Shown here: in pieces, positions 1 to 6,187 of the stretch
Layout of the letters: every line of letters begins with the position of its first letter
Numbering within the stretch: position 1 is the stretch's first letter
Source: Alphaproteobacteria bacterium
GTDB taxonomy: Bacteria; Pseudomonadota; Alphaproteobacteria; SHVP01
Assembly: GCA_026421105.1 (NCBI GenBank)
Contig: JAPKDI010000081.1
Location: 1 to 6,187 of the forward strand
Direction: 5' to 3'
Length of the DNA: 6,187 nt
Position numbers and translations under genes: made by a program
The notes under the pieces: model-generated
Seen by the model: only the letters and a program-made list of their open reading frames with translations
Told to the model about the DNA's origin: nothing
Database searches by the model: none

Positions 1-2
1 CC

Positions 3-323
3 AACGTGCCGACACCCGGGCGCAGCGAAGCGCTTGGGATGAGTTTGTCCTTGCTGACCTCTGATACCCGTTCGGAGTTTCAACTCGGCGACGATTCCAA
101 GGGCGTCGTGGTTACCGGTGTCGCTGGCGACAGCACCGCCGCAGAGCGAGGAATCAGGCCAGGCGACCTCATCGTCGAGGTCAATCAAGAGCCTGTCGCG
201 TCTCCGCAAGAGGTTGCGGATAAGATCAAAGGCGTTCAAGACTCTGGTAGAAAAACGGTCCTGTTACTGGTTGAACGCGCGGGCGACCTACGCTTCGTCG
301 CTGTCCGCCTCGACCAGGGGTAA
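3..323 (+). CDS. degP: DegP/Do-family periplasmic serine protease, C-terminal fragment (PDZ2)
   Basis: This is the last 106 codons of a gene that enters from the left edge; the catalytic trypsin-like domain and first PDZ domain lie outside the window. What remains reads as one PDZ domain followed by TAA at 321-323. A carboxylate-binding-loop-like LGMSLSLL sits near the start. The central GVVVTGV strand leads to the typical AAERGIRPGDLIVEVNQEPV segment, and the last beta strand is RFVAVRLDQG. The GIRPGDLI / VNQ pattern is characteristic of the second PDZ domain of HtrA/DegP/DegQ proteins, which degrade or chaperone misfolded proteins in the periplasm. The domain and family are seen in sequence. 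The choice of DegP over DegQ or another Do paralogue is inference, since the discriminating regions are missing. The GTG at base 6 is an internal valine, not a start. Confidence 0.85.
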   Translation, partial: NVPTPGRSEALGMSLSLLTSDTRSEFQLGDDSKGVVVTGVAGDSTAAERGIRPGDLIVEVNQEPVASPQEVADKIKGVQDSGRKTVLLLVERAGDLRFVAVRLDQG

Positions 324-342
324 CGCGCTCTTTCATTAGGGC

Positions 343-374
343 GAAACGGGGCGCTGCGGCGCCTCGTTTCTTTT
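343..374 (+). terminator. Intrinsic terminator of degP, between convergent genes
   Basis: A 12-bp stem pairs 343-354 with 359-370 around a 4-base loop (TGCG), with a single G-U wobble, and is followed directly by TTTT at 371-374. It lies 20 bases after the degP stop, and its T-tract touches the stop codon of serB on the opposite strand. It is well formed for rightward transcription. Read leftward, the stem is followed by GCCCTAATG with no T-run, so any role in ending serB transcription is uncertain. Confidence 0.75.
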
Positions 375-1282
375 CAGTCCGTTGTAATGAACTCGTCTCG
401 CCGGTAGCCCTGAAGAAAAAGCAGGGCCGTCAGGTCATTGTGGATCACCTGGACGTCAGCCTTGGCGGCGACGGCGGGCTTTGCATGGAAAGCGACACCC
501 AGTCCGGCGGCCTCAATCATCGCGAGATCGTTGGCGCCATCGCCGACGGCAATGGTCTCCCCAAGGTCCAAGCCCCGCTCGGCGGCGAGATCCTTGAGGG
601 CCTCAAGCTTCGCGGCCCTCCCGAGGATTGGCGAAGCAACCAGTCCGCTCAGCTGACCACTGTCGTCGATGAGTAATTCGTTTGCCTGGTCAGTGTCGAA
701 GCCCGTGCGCTCACGGATGCGTTGGGTGAAGAACGTGAATCCACCTGACACAAGGGCTGTCATGGCCCCATTTCCTCGCATCGTTGCCACCAGGGTCGTC
801 GCGCCGGGCGTCAACATGATCCGCTCCCGGTAAACGGTTTCCATCGCCTTCGCGTCCAGCCCTACCAACATGGCGGCGCGAGAGCGAAGCGCCTCTTCAA
901 AGTCTATCTCGCCGCGCATCGCACTCTCGGTGATGCGCGATACCGCCTCACGGAGGCCCATTGCGTCCGCCAGCTCGTCGATGCATTCCTGTTGGATAAT
1001 CGTTGAGTCCATATCGGCGATCAGCAGCCGCTTGCGACGATGGGCCGTGGGCTGCACGCCAAAATCAACATTGGACCCGGCGACGGCCTGGGACGCGATC
1101 GACATCATCGCGTCTCGGTTTCCGCTGATAATCTCGAAATCGGCGGCCTCGCCTTTGCTGAGCCACACTGGTGCGGTCGTTTGAATGTCGGCCGCTGCCA
1201 AATCCTGCGCCAATTTCTCCAACGCGCTTTCATTTAGCGCGAGGCCATTCGGAACGCCAATCAACGTGAGGACGAGTGTCAT
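374..1282 (-). CDS. serB: Phosphoserine phosphatase SerB
   Basis: This 302-residue HAD-superfamily enzyme hydrolyses O-phospho-L-serine to L-serine, the last step of serine biosynthesis, in the cytoplasm. All HAD motifs are visible. Motif I is DMDST at 90-94, with D90 the predicted nucleophile and D92 the acid/base. Motif II is the VSGG segment around S179. K225 fits the conserved lysine, and motif III is GDGANDL at 247-253 with D248 and D252 as Mg ligands. The QECIDELAD segment (E99) just after motif I is the substrate-recognising cap signature of SerB. Residues 1-80 form an ACT-like N-terminal domain, as in longer proteobacterial SerB proteins, and the length is normal. The start is the ATG at 1282-1280; its upstream sequence has only a weak Shine-Dalgarno (GGA about 10 bases away). 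The gene is convergent with degP and divergent from miaA. Confidence 0.96.
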   Translation of the reverse strand: MTLVLTLIGVPNGLALNESALEKLAQDLAAADIQTTAPVWLSKGEAADFEIISGNRDAMMSIASQAVAGSNVDFGVQPTAHRRKRLLIADMDSTIIQQECIDELADAMGLREAVSRITESAMRGEIDFEEALRSRAAMLVGLDAKAMETVYRERIMLTPGATTLVATMRGNGAMTALVSGGFTFFTQRIRERTGFDTDQANELLIDDSGQLSGLVASPILGRAAKLEALKDLAAERGLDLGETIAVGDGANDLAMIEAAGLGVAFHAKPAVAAKADVQVIHNDLTALLFLQGYRRDEFITTD

Positions 1283-1354
1283 GTGGAACGATCCGGTGTG
1301 ACAAAGAGGAGAACAAACTGGTAAGGCTTCGGCACAACAATCAACTCATCGCAA

Positions 1355-2284
1355 ATGGAACAACCCGTTGTCTTACTGACCGGCCCGACTGCAAGCGGCA
1401 AGTCGGCGCTAGCATTGGAATTGGCGCGGCGCCTCGAGCAGTTCGGCGGCGCGACGATTATCAATGCGGATAGTATGCAGGTCTATCGCGAGCTGCGCAT
1501 TCTTACGGCCCGACCGACCATTGCCGACGAAGAGGCGGTGCCGCACCGGCTTTACGGGATACTGCCCGCGTCACAACCCTGGTCGGCCGCCACGTTCTGT
1601 GAGCAAGCTCGCGAGACCATCGCCGAAACGCAAGCCCAAGGGCGCATCGCTTTAGTGGTCGGCGGAACGGGTCTCTATCTGCGTGCGTTGGTCGAGGGTC
1701 TTGCGCGGATCCCTACCGTGTCGACGACGGTACGCGACGAGGCTCGCGCGATGATGGACCGGCTTGGGCCGAAGGCCTTTCACCAAGCGCTCGTGGGCCG
1801 AGATCCAGAAACCGCACAGAGGATCGGAGATACCGACCGCCAGCGGCTGACGCGGGCCTGGGAGGTGCTGACGGAAACGGGTCGTTCTCTCGCCGATTGG
1901 CAACGAGAACCACCGGTGGGGGGCCTTATGGGTCCCACCGTTTGCGCAGTGGTTGATGTCCCCCGCGAGGACCTCTACCGCCGCATCGATGCGCGCTTCA
2001 CTGCGATGCTCGATGGTGGCGGCTTGGACGAGGCTGCCGCATTTTTGGCGACCGACACGCCGCTTGATGCCCCGGCAAGGCGCGCGGTGGGTGTGCAGGA
2101 ACTGGCGAACTTTCTGTCGGGTTCACTCGATAGGTCCCAAGCCATCTCTGCGGGGCAGCAGGCAACGCGCCGTTTGGCCAAACGGCAGCTGACCTGGTAT
2201 CGCAATCAAATTACGCATTGGCCGAGGTTGGAGCAATATTCGGAAACATCTATTAACAAATTCTTTGCAAAAATTCGCGCATAG
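1355..2284 (+). CDS. miaA: tRNA dimethylallyltransferase MiaA
   Basis: MiaA transfers the dimethylallyl group of DMAPP to N6 of A37 in tRNAs that read UNN codons, giving i6A. The 309-residue product has the P-loop GPTASGKS at 10-17. INADSMQVY follows with D39 as the predicted catalytic aspartate, then ARPT at 52-55 and the DMAPP-site GGTGLYLR at 103-110. The C-terminal signature KRQLTWYRNQ is at 276-285. Length is typical. ATG 1355 is the only ATG, GTG or TTG start in this frame after an in-frame stop at 1322-1324, and it puts the P-loop at its usual position. No Shine-Dalgarno lies within 15 bases; the nearest purine-rich stretch (AGAGGAG) is more than 40 bases upstream. No T-tailed hairpin follows the gene closely; the next such structure is the ilv-leader hairpin about 85 bases downstream. 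Confidence 0.96.
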   Translation: MEQPVVLLTGPTASGKSALALELARRLEQFGGATIINADSMQVYRELRILTARPTIADEEAVPHRLYGILPASQPWSAATFCEQARETIAETQAQGRIALVVGGTGLYLRALVEGLARIPTVSTTVRDEARAMMDRLGPKAFHQALVGRDPETAQRIGDTDRQRLTRAWEVLTETGRSLADWQREPPVGGLMGPTVCAVVDVPREDLYRRIDARFTAMLDGGGLDEAAAFLATDTPLDAPARRAVGVQELANFLSGSLDRSQAISAGQQATRRLAKRQLTWYRNQITHWPRLEQYSETSINKFFAKIRA

Positions 2285-2287
2285 TTG

Positions 2288-2316
2288 TTGACGGTTTTGG
2301 ACGGAGGGGCTAGGTT
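2288..2316 (+). promoter_or_regulatory. Predicted sigma70-type promoter of the ilvBHC operon
   Basis: TTGACG at 2288-2293 matches the -35 consensus in five of six positions. TAGGTT at 2311-2316 is a moderate -10 match, and the spacer is exactly 17 bases. Transcription would begin near 2322-2325, giving an untranslated leader of about 130 bases before ilvB. The promoter begins only 4 bases after the miaA stop codon, which suits independent control of the operon. This is a motif match by eye; the transcription start is inferred. Confidence 0.5.
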
Positions 2317-2359
2317 TTCGCGAATCGTTAAGGAATCCGGGGCTTCTGGACCTCAGATT

Positions 2360-2446
2360 ATGAAAAACAATCCGCTCTATGCCCTGACCGCGTCCGGTCA
2401 GGGCATAGAGCGGATTATTTGTTCGGCACCCCATTCCGGCAATTAG
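2360..2446 (+). CDS. Possible 28-codon leader ORF of the ilv operon
   Basis: A short ORF begins at ATG 2360, reads MKNNPLYALTASGQGI and onward through ERIICSAPHSGN, and stops at TAG 2444-2446. It sits between the predicted promoter and ilvB, and the left arm of the large hairpin (2369-2416) begins nine bases after the first base of its ATG. The stop codon overlaps the ilvB Shine-Dalgarno AGGTGGAG, so translation of this ORF could be coupled to ilvB. Five of 28 codons are Ile or Leu (CTC, CTG, ATA, ATT, ATT). The three Ile codons, including the ATA that is usually rare in GC-rich genomes, lie in and just after the right arm of the hairpin. It has no dense Ile/Val/Leu run like the enteric ilv leaders. 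Its own ribosome binding site is weak (GGA at 2348-2350). I do not recognise the peptide, and it could be a chance ORF created by the palindrome. Confidence 0.35.
   Translation: MKNNPLYALTASGQGIERIICSAPHSGN
2363..2423 (+). terminator. Perfect 22-bp hairpin in the ilv leader, candidate attenuator
   Basis: Bases 2369-2390 are the exact reverse complement of 2395-2416, with only CGTC (2391-2394) as loop. Further A-T pairs (2365-2367 with 2418-2420) follow one mismatch. An A-tract precedes the stem and a T-rich run (TTATTTGTT, 2415-2423) follows the G/C core, as in an intrinsic terminator. It ends about 35 bases before the ilvB start and lies downstream of the predicted ilv promoter, so it is a candidate attenuator. 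The other reading is a terminator for miaA transcripts. The opposite strand also has a T-run after the stem, so the structure is symmetrical. The sequence CGGATT of the right arm can alternatively pair with AATCCG at 2334-2339, which repeats the start of the left arm and is a possible short competing structure. Confidence 0.7.
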
Positions 2447-2452
2447 GTGGAG
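2445..2452 (+). promoter_or_regulatory. Ribosome binding site that sets the ilvB start
   Basis: AGGTGGAG ends three bases before ATG 2456, with the AGGTGG core five bases away, which is good Shine-Dalgarno spacing. The in-frame GTG at 2447 lies inside this element and so cannot be served by it, which favours ATG 2456 as the start. The site overlaps the TAG stop of the 28-codon leader ORF. Confidence 0.75.
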
Positions 2453-2455
2453 CAG

Positions 2456-4216
2456 ATGAGCCACGATCAAATGAACGGCGCCGAAATGATCATCAAAGCC
2501 CTGATCGACCAGGGCGTCGAGGTCGTGTTCGGCTATCCCGGCGGTGCCGTGCTCCCGATCTACGATGCCATCTTCGGCCAGAACAAATTGCGCCACATCC
2601 TGGTTCGCCACGAACAAGGTGCGGTTCACGCGGCTGAAGGGTATGCGCGTTCTACCGGCAAAGTCGGTGCCGTGTTGGTGACCTCAGGTCCGGGTGCGAC
2701 CAATGCTGTGACTGGGCTGACGGACGCCCTGATGGACAGTATTCCGATCGTCTGCATTACCGGCCAAGTTGCGACACACCTGATTGGCAATGACGCTTTT
2801 CAGGAGGCCGACACAACCGGAATTACGCGCCCCTGCACAAAGCACAACTATCTCGTCAAACACCCCGACGACGTCGCGCGAGTTGTCCACGAAGCCTTCT
2901 ATATCGCGCGTAGCGGCCGTCCGGGCCCCGTCGTTGTCGATATGCCGAAGGATGTTCAACTCGGAAAAGGGACCTATGTGGGCCCCGAGAAGGTCGTCCA
3001 TCGGACCTATCAACCGCGCATCAAGGGCGATACGTCTGCAGTCGAGCGAGCCGTCAAGCTGATCGCCGGTGCCAAGAAGCCAATTTTTTACACCGGCGGG
3101 GGCGTCATCAATTCCGGACCGGACGCGTCGGCCCGATTGGTCGAGTTTGCACACCTGACTGGCGTGCCTGTCACTAACACGTTGATGGGACTGGGGGCCT
3201 TTCCAGGATCCGACAAGCAATTTGTTGGCATGTTGGGGATGCACGGCACTTACGAAGCAAACAATGCCATGCACGACTGCGATGTCATGGTTTGCTTAGG
3301 TGCGCGATTTGACGACCGGATCACCGGCCGACTTGATGCGTTCAGCCCGAACTCGACGAAAATTCACGTCGATATCGATCCGTCCTCGATCAACAAGAAT
3401 GTTTCGGTTGATGTGCCCATCGTGGGCGACATCGGGTCGGTCATTGAAGACATGATCGCGATCTGGAAACGCGATGGGCTCAAGACCGATCAAGCGGCCC
3501 TAAAGGAATGGTGGGGGCAGATCGACGAGTGGCGGTCTATCAACTGCCTGCGGTACGACCAGGACGATCAAACGATCAAACCGCAGTACGCCATTGAACG
3601 GCTCTACGAGCTAACCAAGGAGCGTGAGACGTTCATCACGACCGAAGTTGGGCAGCACCAGATGTGGGCTGCGCAGTTCTATAAGTTCGAGTCGCCGAAC
3701 CACTGGATGACATCCGGTGGGCTTGGCACGATGGGCTACGGCATGCCTGCAGCGCTTGGTGTCCAGCTCGCGCACCCGGACGCGTTGGTTGTCGATATTG
3801 CCGGGGAGGCATCAATCCTGATGTGTATCCAGGAGCTGTCGACCGCGGTGCAGTACAATCTGCCGATCAAGGTCTTCGTGCTCAACAACCAGTACATGGG
3901 CATGGTTCGCCAGTGGCAGGAACTCCTTCATGGCGGCCGCTATTCGGAAAGCTACTCCGAGGCTTTGCCGGATTTCGTCAAGCTCGCCGAGGCGTTTGGG
4001 ATGAAGGGTTTACGCGCCCATCGTCCCGATGAAGTGGATGGCCTGATCGACGAGATGCTACGAACTGACGGTCCGGTGTTTGCCGACGTTATGGTCGATA
4101 AGACTGAAAACTGCTTCCCGATGATCCCTTCGGGATCAGCCCACAACGATATGATTCTTGGGCCGGTTGACCGTCAGAACCGTGAGGTCTCTGAAGCCGG
4201 CAAGGCGTTGGTTTAG
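2456..4216 (+). CDS. ilvB: Acetolactate synthase large (catalytic) subunit
   Basis: This 586-residue subunit of acetohydroxyacid synthase is TPP-, Mg- and FAD-dependent. It condenses pyruvate with a second pyruvate or with 2-ketobutyrate, the first common step to Val, Leu and Ile. The N-terminal TPP domain holds GYPGGAVLPIYDAIF from about 26 and RHEQ with E53, the cofactor-activating glutamate. It continues with LVTSGPGATN and the PIVCITGQV segment. The middle domain carries GARFDDRITG. The C-terminal TPP domain has GGLGTMGYGMPAALG, then the metal-binding motif GEAS...NNQYMGMVRQWQ with N478, and ends near MIPSGSAHN. The usual Asp of the GDG/GDA motif is Glu here (E451). Length is normal for catalytic AHAS and the gene is intact. 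It is the first large gene of ilvBHC, with the ilvH start 8 bases after its stop. Confidence 0.97.
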   Translation: MSHDQMNGAEMIIKALIDQGVEVVFGYPGGAVLPIYDAIFGQNKLRHILVRHEQGAVHAAEGYARSTGKVGAVLVTSGPGATNAVTGLTDALMDSIPIVCITGQVATHLIGNDAFQEADTTGITRPCTKHNYLVKHPDDVARVVHEAFYIARSGRPGPVVVDMPKDVQLGKGTYVGPEKVVHRTYQPRIKGDTSAVERAVKLIAGAKKPIFYTGGGVINSGPDASARLVEFAHLTGVPVTNTLMGLGAFPGSDKQFVGMLGMHGTYEANNAMHDCDVMVCLGARFDDRITGRLDAFSPNSTKIHVDIDPSSINKNVSVDVPIVGDIGSVIEDMIAIWKRDGLKTDQAALKEWWGQIDEWRSINCLRYDQDDQTIKPQYAIERLYELTKERETFITTEVGQHQMWAAQFYKFESPNHWMTSGGLGTMGYGMPAALGVQLAHPDALVVDIAGEASILMCIQELSTAVQYNLPIKVFVLNNQYMGMVRQWQELLHGGRYSESYSEALPDFVKLAEAFGMKGLRAHRPDEVDGLIDEMLRTDGPVFADVMVDKTENCFPMIPSGSAHNDMILGPVDRQNREVSEAGKALV

Positions 4217-4224
4217 GCAGGTCT

Positions 4225-4740
4225 ATGGCGGAAGTGGAAAAACGTTCGCGCCGGCACACTATTGCTGCGCTTGTGGATAACGAAGCTGGCGTATTGGCCC
4301 GTGTGATCGGCCTGTTTTCTGGCCGCGGCTACAACATCGAGAGCCTTACTGTTGCCGAAACGGATTCGACGTCCAAGATCTCGCGGATCACCATTGTCAC
4401 CTCGGGCACACCGATGGTGATCGAGCAGATAAAAGCGCAACTCGGTCGCCTGGTCCCGGTTCACACAGTGAGCGACCTCACCATCGAGGGGCCGCATATA
4501 GAGCGCGAGCTCGCTCTCATAAAGGTCGCAGGGAAAGGCGAACCCCGCGTCGAAAGCCTCCGGATCGCGGATATATTTCGGGCTCGAGTGGTCGATAGTA
4601 CCAATGACTCGTTTGTTTTTGAATTAACCGGCGCCAGCGCAAAGCTCGACGCCTTTATCGATTTGATGAAGTCCCTGGGGTTGGTCGATGTCTCACGAAC
4701 AGGCATTGTCGCGATCAGTAGGGGCGCCGATTCGCTCTAG
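4225..4740 (+). CDS. ilvH: Acetolactate synthase small (regulatory) subunit
   Basis: This 171-residue regulatory subunit binds IlvB, raises its activity and, in characterised family members, confers valine feedback inhibition. The N-terminal ACT domain spans about residues 8-80 and contains NEAGVLARVIGLFSGRGYNI followed by the ESLTVAETD segment; the Gly/Asn-containing turns there form the valine site in the family. The C-terminal domain, about 85-165, includes ERELALIKV, the ADIFRARVVD segment, FELTG and SRTGIVAISRG, all standard for IlvH/IlvN. The start ATG 4225 is preceded by AGGCAGG at 4215-4221, which overlaps the ilvB stop codon, so translation is probably coupled to ilvB. Some databases call the alphaproteobacterial version ilvN; the length of about 170 residues fits the IlvH type. 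Confidence 0.96.
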   Translation: MAEVEKRSRRHTIAALVDNEAGVLARVIGLFSGRGYNIESLTVAETDSTSKISRITIVTSGTPMVIEQIKAQLGRLVPVHTVSDLTIEGPHIERELALIKVAGKGEPRVESLRIADIFRARVVDSTNDSFVFELTGASAKLDAFIDLMKSLGLVDVSRTGIVAISRGADSL

Positions 4741-5784
<1,044 letters not shown>

Positions 5785-5808
5785 ACACAAACCTCTCACT
5801 GGGGTCTG

Positions 5809-5836
5809 AGAGGGCCGGCCTCGCGCCGGCCCTTTT
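5809..5836 (+). terminator. Intrinsic terminator closing the ilv operon
   Basis: A 9-bp, all but one G/C, perfect stem pairs 5811-5819 with 5825-5833 around a CTCGC loop and continues straight into TTTT at 5833-5836. It lies 24 bases after the ilvC stop codon. It separates the operon from the TVP38-like gene remnant downstream, which would therefore need its own promoter. Confidence 0.9.
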
Positions 5837-5876
5837 CGTATCCTCTAATGATAGTCTGAGGTGCGAGGGGTTCGCC

Positions 5877-6187
5877 GTTGGGCCAAGAGCGATCAGAGCG
5901 CGTCGTCGTCCTTCGCGGCTGATTAAAGGGCTTATCATCACAGTCGTCGTGCTCACTATGGCCGCGGCCCCTATCATTCAGTTTGTCCTACCCTTGCTAT
6001 CGTCGTTACGGGAGATGAATCTCTCGACCGACGCCTTTGCCTAATTTATGCGCGCCGCCGGCCGTTGGGGCGTCGCGGCCTCCATCGGGTTGATGGCAAT
6101 CCATTTGCTCATTCCGTTTCTCTCAGAATTCGTCGCGTTTTCTAATAGGCTGGTCTTCGGCCCGGTGTCGGGGGCGGTCATCACCTG
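5877..6187 (+). pseudogene. TVP38/TMEM64 (DedA-superfamily) membrane protein, interrupted and cut by the window edge
   Basis: One frame carries the N-terminal part of a TVP38/TMEM64-family inner-membrane protein but is broken. It begins with a basic stretch (RAIRARRRPSRLIKG), followed by a hydrophobic segment of about 23 residues (LIITVVVLTMAAAPIIQFVLP) and a short linker ending STDAFA. TAA at 6042-6044 then stops the frame. The same frame resumes as FMRAAGRWGVAASIGLMAIH and carries on to LLIPFLSEFVAFSNRLVFGP, then to SGAVIT at the edge. The part after the stop matches the family's G-W-aps...LH.flPfp.E.lalaNg..FGp..G...tW pattern. A good Shine-Dalgarno (GAGGGG, 5865-5870) sits six bases before GTT at 5877, where a GTG start would be expected; no ATG, GTG or TTG exists in frame between there and the first hydrophobic segment. 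A start at ATG 6048 would lose the first membrane segment and has no ribosome binding site. Family assignment is moderately sure. Sequencing error and a real late start remain alternatives. Confidence 0.65.

Noticed and set aside
1318..1473. Small plus-strand frame opening with CTG just after AGAGGAG, overlapping miaA
   Set aside because: It has no normal start codon, runs out of frame into miaA, and its product (LVRLRHNNQL and onward) has no recognisable features.
2297..2359. TTG 2297 as an earlier start for the leader ORF, in frame with ATG 2360
   Set aside because: It lies in the spacer of the predicted promoter, upstream of the inferred transcript start, and has no ribosome binding site.
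2447..2455. GTG 2447 as the start of ilvB, adding three residues (MEQ)
   Set aside because: The GTG lies inside the AGGTGGAG ribosome binding site, which is correctly spaced for ATG 2456 instead.
2684..3274. Long antisense open frame of about 196 codons within ilvB
   Set aside because: It lies opposite a strongly conserved, certain gene, and its composition is what the reverse complement of GC-rich codons gives. The same holds for 4693-5250 and 5272-5799 opposite ilvC.
4122..4138. Hairpin TGATCCC-TTC-GGGATCA near the end of ilvB
   Set aside because: It is made by the codons of the conserved MIPSGS segment and has no T-tract, so it is not a credible terminator.

Overview
The window is a stretch of alphaproteobacterial chromosome, most like a Rhodospirillales-type genome. 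That placement rests on protein similarity I recognise by eye and on the gene order Do-family protease / serB / miaA / ilvB / ilvH / ilvC. I could not run a phylogeny. It reads as ordinary core-genome housekeeping, with no phage, insertion-sequence, CRISPR, rRNA or tRNA signal.

Layout. Bases 1-323 hold the 3' end of a DegP/Do-family periplasmic protease (second PDZ domain and stop codon). A strong hairpin at 343-374 lies between it and the convergent serB (phosphoserine phosphatase, 1282 to 374, minus strand). A 72-base divergent gap then leads to miaA (tRNA dimethylallyltransferase, 1355-2284). From 2285 to 2455 lies the leader of the branched-chain amino acid operon: a sigma70-like promoter, a perfect 22-bp inverted repeat built like an intrinsic terminator, and a 28-codon small ORF that runs through the hairpin and ends on the ilvB Shine-Dalgarno sequence. 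The operon follows as ilvB (2456-4216), ilvH (4225-4740) and ilvC (4765-5784), closed by a clear terminator at 5809-5836. The last 300 bases encode the N-terminal part of a TVP38/TMEM64 (DedA-superfamily) membrane protein that lacks an evident start codon and is cut by an in-frame TAA, so it is probably a pseudogene.

How the genes work together. IlvB and IlvH form acetohydroxyacid synthase, the first common step to valine, leucine and isoleucine. IlvC carries out the next step, reductoisomerisation of the acetohydroxy acids. SerB makes serine, and MiaA modifies A37 of tRNAs that read codons beginning with U. DegP handles misfolded envelope proteins. These last three are neighbours rather than pathway partners.

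Most worth a second look are (1) the ilv leader, where a terminator-like hairpin lies inside a short ORF rather than downstream of one, unlike classical leader-peptide attenuation, and (2) the interrupted TVP38-like gene. I found no convincing evidence of a wholly new multi-gene system.
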